A stretch of 64,000 nucleotides of DNA from Bacillota bacterium (GTDB lineage: Bacteria > Bacillota > Sulfobacillia > Sulfobacillales > Sulfobacillaceae): contig JAPNUR010000008.1 in the NCBI GenBank assembly GCA_026627385.1, forward strand, positions 1 through 64,000, in the 5' to 3' direction. The position numbers and the translations under genes are program-made. Each line of letters begins with the position of its first letter. Position 1 is the stretch's first letter. Below, in pieces: positions 56,937 through 64,000 of this stretch. The notes under the pieces were generated by a model that was not told the origin of the DNA, searched no databases, and saw nothing but the letters and a program-made list of their open reading frames with translations.

Positions 56937-57611
56937 GTGGACATCAAGGGTGATCGCCGGGGACTGCGACTGGTTGTCTCACATGTGGATAACGTCACCG
57001 AGTTTTCCCAAGAACTCCGACGCACATTGCAAGACAAAGCAGGATTTCTAGGTCACACGAGTTTATTGGTCGAACTGCCCGAACGCACGTTGACCGCGCA
57101 AATTTTCGCGGCCATAACCGAGGTGTTTCAGGATTTTCCGGCACTCAGTTTGCGGGGTGTGAGCGAACGCGAAACACCGAGTTTGTTGCCGCTCGATCAG
57201 CGCGCTCCTGAACGCCTCGCACCACCTAAGGTCATCCGGCATACCGTTCGCTCGGGTCAGCGCCTGAGTCATCCCGGCGACCTCATCATTGTCGGTGACG
57301 TCAACCCTGGCGCGACCGTCATGGCGGGAGGCGATGTCATGGTTTTCGGGTGGTTGCGCGGGGTTGCCTATGCGGGACAACCGGACGATCCCACGCGTGC
57401 CATTTACGCACTCAGATTTGATCCCAGCCAAGTGCGCATTGCATCCGCGTTAGCACTGGGAAATTCCGAAGGCAGCGGGAACCCTGAAAAGGCCCTCATA
57501 GAGGACGGCGAACTGGTTGTCAAGCCGTGGCATGACATCCGCTTGCCGGACGCCATTACTCACGAACGCAATTCATGGTTTGACCGCTTTTCCTCGGCCA
57601 CGCCTTCTTAA
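56937..57611 (+). CDS. minC: Septum site-determining protein MinC
   Basis: 224 aa. N-terminal domain (1-105) and the C-terminal right-handed beta-helix with the MinC pattern GDVNPGATVMAGGDVMVFGWLRG (split here as GDVNPGATV, AGGDVMVFGWLRG; about 120-145). MinC blocks FtsZ polymerisation away from mid-cell, normally with MinD, which is not in the window. Start GTG 56937 with GGAGG 6 nt upstream; the frame opens 9 codons earlier at 56910. It follows the replication-relaxation gene by 28 bp on the same strand. Confidence 0.9.
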   Translation: MDIKGDRRGLRLVVSHVDNVTEFSQELRRTLQDKAGFLGHTSLLVELPERTLTAQIFAAITEVFQDFPALSLRGVSERETPSLLPLDQRAPERLAPPKVIRHTVRSGQRLSHPGDLIIVGDVNPGATVMAGGDVMVFGWLRGVAYAGQPDDPTRAIYALRFDPSQVRIASALALGNSEGSGNPEKALIEDGELVVKPWHDIRLPDAITHERNSWFDRFSSATPS

Positions 57612-57684
57612 TCCGTAGCCGCTTCTTCCGATTCGCTGTCCGCGGGGTACAATAGGAGACAGGGAATGCGGAAGAAGGGTGAAC

Positions 57685-57987
57685 ATGGCCAAATACCGGC
57701 AACAAAAAGTCAAGCGCCAGCACCATGTGCTGGCCGAATTGGAACCGGGATTAAAAATGCTCTCCGCCATCCCGTCGGTTGATGGCGTCATACCCGGTAT
57801 CATCAAGCCCAAAGCCGGTGGCTCGTTGGGGTTCACCTTTCAGTATTTCACCCAAAGCGGGTTTAAGTTAATCGGCCGAGCAGGCGGCGCCTGTCAAGAG
57901 CTCTTTGTGATTACCCGGGATGCACGCGCCGTCGTGCAGGCTCTCTACGATGAGGGCGTTATTCCCTCATTGCCCCCGGATCCCTAA
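57685..57987 (+). CDS. DUF2103-like small protein
   Basis: 100 aa. The pattern RQHHVLAELEPGLKMLSAIP...VIPGIIKP and later ITRDARAVVQALYDEGVIP fits the DUF2103 family of predicted metal-binding proteins of unknown function. ATG 57685 with AAGGG 5 nt upstream. It runs tail to tail with the next gene and overlaps it by 29 nt. Confidence 0.65.
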   Translation: MAKYRQQKVKRQHHVLAELEPGLKMLSAIPSVDGVIPGIIKPKAGGSLGFTFQYFTQSGFKLIGRAGGACQELFVITRDARAVVQALYDEGVIPSLPPDP

Positions 57988-58162
57988 CGTCCAATCCAAA
58001 ATTGGCGGCAATTTCGCGAAACGGCTCCACATACTCATCGTCGACGGCAATGGTCTCGGGTTCAATCTGCACCCATCCCCGCCGCGCCGCGGGATTCGAT
58101 AACAGGTACTGGCGAAAACGTTCCGTCGTGCCTGGATCGCCATCGACCCAAAATTGCTTCAC
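57959..58162 (-). CDS. Small acidic hypothetical protein
   Basis: 67 aa, no membrane segment: MKQFWVDGDPGTTERFRQYL...ETIAVDDEYVEPFREIAANF. GTG 58162 has AAGGA 4-5 nt upstream. Composition and codon use are gene-like, but I recognise no family. Its last 29 nt are antisense to the end of the DUF2103 gene. Confidence 0.5.
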   Translation of the reverse strand: MKQFWVDGDPGTTERFRQYLLSNPAARRGWVQIEPETIAVDDEYVEPFREIAANFGLDVRDPGAMRE

Positions 58163-58233
58163 GGCGTCCTTCTGCCCCCTTATTGGTCTTCCTTGTCCTT
58201 GATTGCCCCTTAGTATGAAGAGCCCCCGCCTAA

Positions 58234-58671
58234 TTATTCGCGTTCCTTCGGGCGTGAGCGCAATAGCGGACGCACCAGGGCCGTGGCCAGAGCCAATCCA
58301 ATGGCAATCGCTCCGGCCGCCAAGGCTGCCGTCAGTCCCGCCTCCAGCCCCGCCATAAAGCGGTTCTGCAAAAAGGCCACCATACTTTTATACGCTAATT
58401 CACCGGGCACAAAGACAATAATGGCGGGGACGACAAACATGATGGCCGGTTCCTGTCGCACTTTGGCCGCCACCTCTGCGAGCGCCCCGACCAGAAAGGC
58501 TCCCACAAAGTCCCCCAGAAGAGTCGCGCCAGAGAGATGGGCCAAAGGGGCCTGAACCCACCAGGCGATCATCCCAATCAGGCCCGCCAGCACCAACGTC
58601 CATCCCGACACCTGATACAAAAGGCCAAAGGCTATCGCCGTAATGCCGGATAAGAGCGCCGCCCTGATCAT
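58234..58671 (-). CDS. ThrE-type exporter, small subunit (ThrE_2 / DUF3815)
   Basis: 145 aa, about five membrane helices, with the ThrE_2 motif FVVPAIIVFVPGELAYKSM. In many Firmicutes the threonine/serine exporter is split into a soluble-plus-membrane half (next entry) and this membrane half. The ATG at 58671 overlaps the upstream stop (ATGA). Substrate by family: threonine/serine or a related small molecule. Confidence 0.85.
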   Translation of the reverse strand: MIRAALLSGITAIAFGLLYQVSGWTLVLAGLIGMIAWWVQAPLAHLSGATLLGDFVGAFLVGALAEVAAKVRQEPAIMFVVPAIIVFVPGELAYKSMVAFLQNRFMAGLEAGLTAALAAGAIAIGLALATALVRPLLRSRPKERE

Positions 58672-59441
58672 CGCAAATGCCCTCCCAAGGCGAGGTAAAG
58701 ATATAAGGGCAAGCTGGCTCCGGCGGCAATGGCCCCGGCGGAAATGAGCGCTTCTAACATGCGCGCGGCGGACGATAACAGGTCGCCCTGGATTCCATCG
58801 CGAACAGCGGTGGTGATAAGGAGTCCCGGCGTCAGTACCATGATCCCGCTGACCAGGACGGTACCCGCGCCCGCCTTCCCCACCATCGCGACCACGAGCG
58901 CCGGCAACACCGCGACCATGGCGGCTATCATGTCGCTTACCGAGTTGGCTAGCCCGGTGACTTTAAGCTGTTGTCTCACCCATGCCGTTAACCCACCCGC
59001 TACAGCGGCCGGAATGGCATCCAACCAGGGCGCGCCAAATAATTGCGAAAGCGCCGCCGCTGCTAACGCGGCAAAGAGACCATCCGTCCCCGGCCGATAA
59101 CGATGCGTCCGACGGGCCGCGTCTAGTCGCGCTTCCACGTCGGGCAGCGGTAGTGGCGACGCACTCACGTCGCGCGACAACTGATTGATGGCTGCCACCA
59201 CAGCCAAATTCACCGACCGCCGCTGAATTCGCCGCATCACCGTCCCTTCGGGCGCATTGACGAACAGAGCCGTCGGCAACACGACGACCTCGACCGCCTG
59301 CACGCCGTAGGCCTGGGCCAGCCGCTGCATGGTATCTTCTACCCGCGCTACCTCCGCCCCACTGGCCAGCAGCGCTGAACCCGCGTCAGCGATGACCCTC
59401 AGTACGCGGGGGACGAGACTCGGCGCGCAGTCGTTTGCCAT
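58668..59441 (-). CDS. ThrE-type exporter, large subunit (ThrE_1 / DUF1212)
   Basis: 257 aa. Cytoplasmic N-terminal part (1-110) with the family start LLASGAEVARVEDTMQRLAQ, then about five membrane helices containing PGLLITTAVRDGIQGD. Coupled to the small subunit. Its 5' end overlaps the end of the GtrA-like frame by 56 nt; AAGGAGG lies 15 nt before the ATG, so the exact start is slightly uncertain. Confidence 0.88.
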   Translation of the reverse strand: MANDCAPSLVPRVLRVIADAGSALLASGAEVARVEDTMQRLAQAYGVQAVEVVVLPTALFVNAPEGTVMRRIQRRSVNLAVVAAINQLSRDVSASPLPLPDVEARLDAARRTHRYRPGTDGLFAALAAAALSQLFGAPWLDAIPAAVAGGLTAWVRQQLKVTGLANSVSDMIAAMVAVLPALVVAMVGKAGAGTVLVSGIMVLTPGLLITTAVRDGIQGDLLSSAARMLEALISAGAIAAGASLPLYLYLALGGHLR

Positions 59442-59886
59442 CGGCGTCGCTCACTGCCTCCTTAGTTTCGACGACCTCCAGCGAACGCGGAAATCCAGTA
59501 GGTACGGCTAGCGTACGGGAACGCTGACGAAATACCCAGAGCCAGGAAAACACAAAGCCAAAACCCGTAGCCACCGGGATGGCGACTAAGTCGGCCAACA
59601 GATAATACCATCGGAGGGTTAATAGGTAACGGTAGAGGGCTGTTTGGAGAATGGCGCCAGCCGCCGAAACTAAATTATACTGACCTAACCCCCGCCAGGT
59701 CAAGGGCTGGCGAAATGTGAAGCGGGCATTCCCGATGTAGTTCCACACAATCGCACATTCGACCGCCACCAAATAGGTCGCGGTCAACCACCGGGGAAAC
59801 AGGGCTCGAGCAGCAGTTAACACCGCCATATTGACGCCAATACCGCTGGCACCCACCACGAGGTACCAGGCCAGCCGCTTAACCAT
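59386..59886 (-). CDS. GtrA-like flippase
   Basis: 166 aa, four membrane helices (residues 8-130) with the GtrA motifs YLVVGASGIGVNMAV and IVWNYIGNARFTFR, then a charged tail of about 38 residues overlapping the ThrE_1 gene. GtrA proteins are thought to flip polyprenyl-phosphate-linked sugars. It follows the polyprenol-phosphate glycosyltransferase by 2 bp, matching that role. Confidence 0.86.
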   Translation of the reverse strand: MVKRLAWYLVVGASGIGVNMAVLTAARALFPRWLTATYLVAVECAIVWNYIGNARFTFRQPLTWRGLGQYNLVSAAGAILQTALYRYLLTLRWYYLLADLVAIPVATGFGFVFSWLWVFRQRSRTLAVPTGFPRSLEVVETKEAVSDADGKRLRAESRPPRTEGHR

Positions 59887-59888
59887 GC

Positions 59889-60638
59889 TTACGGCCTAAG
59901 GCGCTCCGGCGCCCGCTCCGCTTCCTTGGTGGCTCGCTCCACACGCATCTTGGTGACCATCCAAAATGCCTCCAGCAATATGCCCAGCGACATTTTACTT
60001 TGCCCTTCACGCCGTTCTTCAAACACGATGGGCATTTCAACCACTTTAAACCCCGCCTCGATCGCGCGGTAGGTCATTTCGATCTGAAATCCATAACCCG
60101 TCGATTCAATCGACTCCAGGTCCAGCGCTTCGAGCACCGCGCGGCGAAAACATTTGAACCCTCCCGTCAGGTCGCGAATATCTACGCCTAACATTTTTGA
60201 CGCGTACAGCGAACCGCCGCGCGAGACCCATTTGCGATACCACGGCCAATGCGTCACGCCCCCGCCCGGCACGTAACGAGATCCTAGCACCACGTCCGCC
60301 CCTTCGCGCTGCAACGTGTCAATAAACCGGGGAAGATATTGCGGATTATGGGAAAAGTCCGCATCCATTTCAAAAAAATACTCGTACCCGCGCTTGATTC
60401 CGTAACGGAAACCAGTCAGGTACGCTGTCGCTAATCCTAATTTACCTTGCCGATGAATCACTTCCACCCGATCTGGGTACGTCTGCTTCAAATGATCAGC
60501 CAAGATACCGGTGCCATCAGGCGACCCGTCGTCAATCACCAACACGTCGAACATTGCGCCTTGCGCTAAAATTGCCTCCACCATCGGACCCAAATTCCCG
60601 ATCTCGTTATACGTTGGCAAAATCACTAGTGCCTGCAC
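59889..60638 (-). CDS. Polyprenol-phosphate mannosyltransferase-like GT2 enzyme
   Basis: 249 aa. GT-A fold of the dolichol-phosphate mannose synthase group: ILPTYNEIGNL (nucleotide binding), VIDDGSPDGT, catalytic DxD in FEMDADFSHNP, RYVPGGGV and GFKCFRR. No C-terminal membrane segments, so it is the short soluble form, probably membrane-associated. Product: polyprenyl-phosphate mannose (or glucose). With GtrA and the PIG-V-like enzyme it forms an envelope glycosylation set. GTG start 60638; AAGGAGG lies about 12 nt upstream. Confidence 0.9.
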   Translation of the reverse strand: MQALVILPTYNEIGNLGPMVEAILAQGAMFDVLVIDDGSPDGTGILADHLKQTYPDRVEVIHRQGKLGLATAYLTGFRYGIKRGYEYFFEMDADFSHNPQYLPRFIDTLQREGADVVLGSRYVPGGGVTHWPWYRKWVSRGGSLYASKMLGVDIRDLTGGFKCFRRAVLEALDLESIESTGYGFQIEMTYRAIEAGFKVVEMPIVFEERREGQSKMSLGILLEAFWMVTKMRVERATKEAERAPERLRP

Positions 60639-60662
60639 CTATCACGAGCCTCCTTGATGAAC

Positions 60663-61817
60663 CTACGCGATCCAGTGCCATGTTGTAAAGATGACGAAAA
60701 ATAGCGCCTGCAACATCGTGAGCGTCCATGTCAATAACCTTCGCCATCCCGGATTTCGCGCAATCAAGCTTAGGGCCACGAAACTCGGAAACAACACCAG
60801 CACCAAACGCGACATGCTTAGTAACGGACTTTGGCCCGACGGCACTGGGGCAGAAACATCCACCAACCATAACACACCCCAATACACCAGCCAGTCGGGT
60901 GGAAACCTCTTTCTGAGGCCATACACCCACAATACCGCTGAAGATACAGCGGCAATCAAGTCTATCATACTGAGAACCGCGCTTGCTTGCAATGGACCAC
61001 CCTGCCAAATTGCTCCAAGAGCGAGCCAAATGCCGCGCCAGGGCAAGCTGAGTTGGCGCCCCCAGTAACTCTGGGCCGCCAAAAATGCGAGGGGATTCCC
61101 AAAATCGCGCCACTGGTAGGCCATAAACGCCAGCATGGCTAGCGGTAACAAAGTCAACGGTACCAAGTCCCGCGTGATCCGCCAACGATGCTCTTGGTAA
61201 TACGCCCACAGAAAAGGGATAACCAAAAAGGCGCCCTCATTGCGGGTCAGGGTAGCCAAACATCCGTAAACCCCTACCGCCCAAAATCGGCGCTCTCGTG
61301 CCGCCAAAAACGCCGCGGTGCTGAGCCACATAAATAGCGCCTCAGTGTACGCCCCGGACAAGTAAAAGGCTGTGGGAAACAGCAGCGAAAACAATACCGC
61401 TCGCCTTGCCACGCGCTCGGGAAAATACGCGCGCACCAGGCGATAAAAGGTCACTTGAAAGAGCACCAAACACACGTTTGACACGACCAAAGCCGCCACA
61501 TTAAAAGACAGACGAAACGCGGCGTGAAAGGCGGCGATCAAAAGCGGGTACAGAGGGAAAAACGCTAAGGCTTGCATCCAATAGCCGTGTTGCGCAATGC
61601 CGGTATACCATAACGCATCCCAGCGAATCCACATTAAGACCAACGGATTGGTTGAGGGATTATAGGTCGGGGAAATATACTGCCAGGGCAATTCCGCCAG
61701 GGCCACCCATCCCACCGCCAGGAGGGCGATGCGGGAGAAGACCAGGTTTTGCCATATCTCGCGGCCAGCCGGCCCCTCCGGCCACCATTGACGCCACCGC
61801 GTCAGCCAACGGCGCAT
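60663..61817 (-). CDS. PIG-V-like polytopic mannosyltransferase
   Basis: 384 aa, about ten membrane helices. The first outer loop contains IRWDALWYTGIAQHGYW, the signature of PIG-V-type, polyprenyl-phosphate-sugar-dependent (GT-C) transferases; another conserved point is LSGAYTEALFMWLS. It probably uses the lipid-linked sugar made by the downstream GT2 enzyme to mannosylate a lipid, polymer or protein on the outer face. The acceptor is unknown. Confidence 0.8.
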   Translation of the reverse strand: MRRWLTRWRQWWPEGPAGREIWQNLVFSRIALLAVGWVALAELPWQYISPTYNPSTNPLVLMWIRWDALWYTGIAQHGYWMQALAFFPLYPLLIAAFHAAFRLSFNVAALVVSNVCLVLFQVTFYRLVRAYFPERVARRAVLFSLLFPTAFYLSGAYTEALFMWLSTAAFLAARERRFWAVGVYGCLATLTRNEGAFLVIPFLWAYYQEHRWRITRDLVPLTLLPLAMLAFMAYQWRDFGNPLAFLAAQSYWGRQLSLPWRGIWLALGAIWQGGPLQASAVLSMIDLIAAVSSAVLWVYGLRKRFPPDWLVYWGVLWLVDVSAPVPSGQSPLLSMSRLVLVLFPSFVALSLIARNPGWRRLLTWTLTMLQALFFVIFTTWHWIA

Positions 61818-61818
61818 G

Positions 61819-62691
61819 TTAAACCACGGAGGTTGATGTCAGGCCCACATGCTTTTCCAGCACCAGGCCATGCCACTCCCGCGTGAGCGGCAACCCCGCC
61901 ATTTCAACAAATTTGTCCGCAGCATGTCGCGGCAACCCAAAGTGCAACGTTTTCACGCCCCAGGCACGCGCCTCAACCCATAAATACTGAATTAACGATT
62001 TCAAATGCTGGCCCATCGATCGCAGATAATTGAGATGCATAGCTCCATCGTAAATTTCAAATAAAGCCACGGTGTCTAGGGCTTTTTGCGTCTCTTGTGG
62101 CGCCACAGCCAAAGCGCCTTGTTCCACCCCGTGCCACACGTCGTCAAACGATAACGCGCGGGGTAACCAATGATTGTGTCCTGACCACAACTCCTCATCG
62201 TACTGTCGAAAAAATGCTTCCAACCGGTCGCGATCCACCGCCCATGCGGGCCCCGCGACCCCGTCGGCATAGGTTGGCGCCTCAAACCCTTGCATGCTGC
62301 CCACCACCCACTCATCCACCACGTGAAAGCCGAACTTTTCCTGCAGGATCTGCTGGGCCGACTCGTTCCCGCGGCCCACGAGCGCTCGGATCACCTGCGC
62401 GCCCAAACGCTTGGCCTCTTGGACTTGAAATGCCGCAAAGTCCGTACCAACGGAGGTTCCCTGTAACTCGGGACGCACCCGCATGCCGCTGAGGTAAGCT
62501 TCGTGGGTTTTGACCATGTCCACCACCGCCATCGCGGCCAACTGCCCGTTGTCATCGAGGGCTAAGTAAATGCCGCCGGTTTCCAAGGACAGGTAGGTGG
62601 CTATATGTTCCGCTAAGTAGTCATCGACAAACTGTGATAAAAATTCCTGAATCCGCGCCTGATCCTCCGCGGTGGCTCGGACATACCTCAC
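61819..62691 (-). CDS. GNAT-family acetyltransferase
   Basis: 290 aa. GNAT core in residues about 1-135 with acetyl-CoA motif MRVRPELQGTSVGTDFAAFQ; the remaining 155 residues form a second domain (a degenerate GNAT repeat is possible) with no motif I know. Start: GTG 62691 with AGGGAGGGG 9 nt upstream. The frame reaches 62754 through a Cys pair, but that part overlaps the ribosome site. Adjacent (1 bp) to the PIG-V-like gene, so cotranslated. Confidence 0.75.
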   Translation of the reverse strand: MRYVRATAEDQARIQEFLSQFVDDYLAEHIATYLSLETGGIYLALDDNGQLAAMAVVDMVKTHEAYLSGMRVRPELQGTSVGTDFAAFQVQEAKRLGAQVIRALVGRGNESAQQILQEKFGFHVVDEWVVGSMQGFEAPTYADGVAGPAWAVDRDRLEAFFRQYDEELWSGHNHWLPRALSFDDVWHGVEQGALAVAPQETQKALDTVALFEIYDGAMHLNYLRSMGQHLKSLIQYLWVEARAWGVKTLHFGLPRHAADKFVEMAGLPLTREWHGLVLEKHVGLTSTSVV

Positions 62692-62766
62692 CGACCAAGG
62701 CCCCTCCCTTTCGCAACATGGACACATTGTAACGTCTTGGCGCAATAACTTCAACTTGCGGAGATC

Positions 62767-63129
62767 CTAGGGGGTGAGCCGCGGATTTAAGGCCTGAATC
62801 CATAGAGCAAGATCGCGGGCCTCAGAATTTGTCAAGATGCCGGGGTTGGTGGCTGGCATGCGCTCTTGAATAAATGTCGCTAACTGGGACACCGTGGGGT
62901 ATTGTTGCAGAACCTCGCCGTTCATCAGGTTCGGGGCTCCACCCGCGCCATCCCCGTCGGGTCCATGGCATGTCTCGCACATGGCGTGAAATAATTGCCG
63001 ACCTTGGCTCGCCTCAATACGGATGAGCGACGCACGACTCGCCTGGGCGTCCCGGTGCCATGCCCAGAGACCGCTGACAGTCACGAGCGCCGCGCCCATT
63101 ACGAGAAAGGGGGTAAGGCGTGACACCAT
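62767..63129 (-). CDS. Membrane-anchored class I cytochrome c
   Basis: 120 aa. One N-terminal membrane segment or uncleaved signal (residues about 5-23), then a monohaem domain with CETCH (about 51-55) and an axial Met in RMPATNPG (about 90). Located outside the membrane as an electron carrier. ATG 63129 overlaps the preceding stop (TAATG), so it is coupled to the propeller-cytochrome gene. Confidence 0.88.
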   Translation of the reverse strand: MVSRLTPFLVMGAALVTVSGLWAWHRDAQASRASLIRIEASQGRQLFHAMCETCHGPDGDGAGGAPNLMNGEVLQQYPTVSQLATFIQERMPATNPGILTNSEARDLALWIQALNPRLTP

Positions 63130-64000
63130 TACTGACACCCTCCTCCCGTCCCCTGGATCGGCTGCACCTGATGATTGAGCGCCACCGGCCAGCCGCTAGC
63201 CAGCCAGCGAAGATAGACATTGAGGGCCTGAAGCCGCGGGTCATGCGAAGATAACGGAGCTCCACCCATGGATTTCAAGCAACGATTGATTTGTTCGTCT
63301 AGGGTGCGAACCTGTCCGTTCACCACGGTCGGATAGCCCGCGGCAGCACCTAACAGCGACGGCACCACCACGCCATGTTGATAGGTGGTTAAGGTGCCTC
63401 CGGCGATATGGCAGGATTCGCACGAAAGGCCTTGCCCTCCGCGCCAGGGGCGCATAAAAATCGCTTCACCTTCGCGAATGCGATGCCCGAGTATCCCCGC
63501 CGGCATGGGCAATGTGGGCGGGTGGTGCTGATTTCGGGTCAGTAGCTTGGCCCGATCGATGGCAAACAGTTGTCCATTTTCATCGGGCTCATAGAGGGTT
63601 TTCCCGACCACAATCGGATAATCGGCCGCCATCACCCCCGACAGATACCGACTCCCGCGTTCGCGGCCGTCGTGAGGATCCAACGCATACAAAAAGCCGC
63701 GTTCGTCGCCCACATAGAGCGTGTGAGGGGTCACTGCAACGGACGCCGAAATGGGTCCGGCCGCGGTAAAGCTCCACAGCCTTTTCCCCTGGAACAAGTC
63801 ATACGCATACTCTTGCCCGGTTAAGGGGCTCCCGACATAGATGCGATCGTGAACAATGACGGGCGCCGACACCTCAATGTCGGTCGGCAACAAACCGCTC
63901 CCAAGCACCCGGCGATAGATGATGGCGCCTGTCCTCGCGTCCAGGCAAAACAGGGCGCTTTCGGGATGTTGCCAACTGCCAATCGTCCCCTCTACCGCGA
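63129..64000 (-). CDS. Beta-propeller (PQQ-like repeats) fused to a SoxA/TsdA-like cytochrome c; 5' end outside window
   Basis: 290 residues visible, the frame being open to the window edge. The N-terminal part has PQQ/quinoprotein-type propeller repeats (APVIVHDRIYVGSPLTGQEYAYD, VTPHTLYVGDERGFLYALD). The last about 130 residues form a cytochrome c domain: GLSCESCHIAGG haem site, then YPTVVNGQVRTLDEQINRCL and LQALNVYLRWLASG, a pattern like SoxA or thiosulfate dehydrogenase TsdA. A propeller dehydrogenase-like module joined to a sulfur-oxidation-type cytochrome is unusual. Probably extracytoplasmic, passing electrons to the small cytochrome downstream. Substrate unknown. Confidence 0.78.
   Translation of the reverse strand, partial: AVEGTIGSWQHPESALFCLDARTGAIIYRRVLGSGLLPTDIEVSAPVIVHDRIYVGSPLTGQEYAYDLFQGKRLWSFTAAGPISASVAVTPHTLYVGDERGFLYALDPHDGRERGSRYLSGVMAADYPIVVGKTLYEPDENGQLFAIDRAKLLTRNQHHPPTLPMPAGILGHRIREGEAIFMRPWRGGQGLSCESCHIAGGTLTTYQHGVVVPSLLGAAAGYPTVVNGQVRTLDEQINRCLKSMGGAPLSSHDPRLQALNVYLRWLASGWPVALNHQVQPIQGTGGGCQ

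Overview
The window looks like chromosomal DNA of a moderately GC-rich, spore-forming Firmicute, most likely a Sulfobacillus-type acidophile. The reasons are the Bacillus-like gene order (glpX-rho-rpmE-prfA-prmC, tsaC-ywlE-rpiB-upp-atp, ywmB, spoIIQ-like, spoIIID, hpf-secA-prfB), a SAM-I riboswitch in front of metK, many GTG/TTG starts with strong Shine-Dalgarno sites, and a membrane cytochrome c / beta-propeller pair. The genus is an inference from overall style, not from a search.

Layout. 1-540 is the 5' part of a 16S rRNA gene (minus strand) with its promoter. From 1.1 to 48.8 kb nearly every gene is on the minus strand. In order these are: a fumarase/aspartase, a BNR-repeat lipoprotein, an MsmX-type sugar ABC ATPase, ribokinase, a CBS protein, DUF2993, prfB (with its +1 frameshift), secA, an arsenic unit (arsR-arsM), an HD-GYP phosphodiesterase, hpf, a cold-shock gene, an MFS transporter, metK, spoIIID, a SpoIIQ-like LytM protein, YwmB, the complete ATP synthase operon (atpZIBEFHAGDC), upp, rpiB, ywlE, tsaC, an ArsB/NhaD-type transporter, a rhodanese, prmC, prfA, rpmE, a histidine kinase/response regulator pair, rho with a 350-residue disordered extension, and glpX. 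An accessory island follows (46.2-48.4 kb): a nucleotidyltransferase-led three-gene cassette and a decayed ISL3-type element.

From 48.9 kb the strands are mixed. The plus strand carries htrA, phosphomannomutase, a CDF metal exporter, a VirD4/TraG-like ATPase overlapping a replication-relaxation gene, minC and DUF2103. The minus strand carries GNAT acetyltransferases, an NCS1 permease, a split ThrE exporter, a GtrA / polyprenol-phosphate glycosyltransferase / PIG-V-like mannosyltransferase set, and a cytochrome c with a propeller-cytochrome fusion that runs off the window end.

Three relics of one ISL3-like insertion sequence (13.1, 15.5 and 47.5-48.4 kb) share the end GGCTCTACGTCAATCATTGT. 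Two of these ends lie exactly 9 bp upstream of the -35 boxes of secA and arsR. Several intergenic stretches (3.9-5.1, 12.99-13.9, 21.2-22.3 and 24.2-25.1 kb) hold decayed coding remnants or unexplained hairpins. The most interesting unexplained items are the nucleotidyltransferase cassette with an in-frame TGA, the VirD4-like/replication-relaxation/minC run, four substitutions in the 16S 530 loop, a short amphipathic peptide gene before the HD-GYP gene, duplicated ATCGAT-N4-ATCGAT operators in the ars unit, and an apparent ATT start on the MFS gene.
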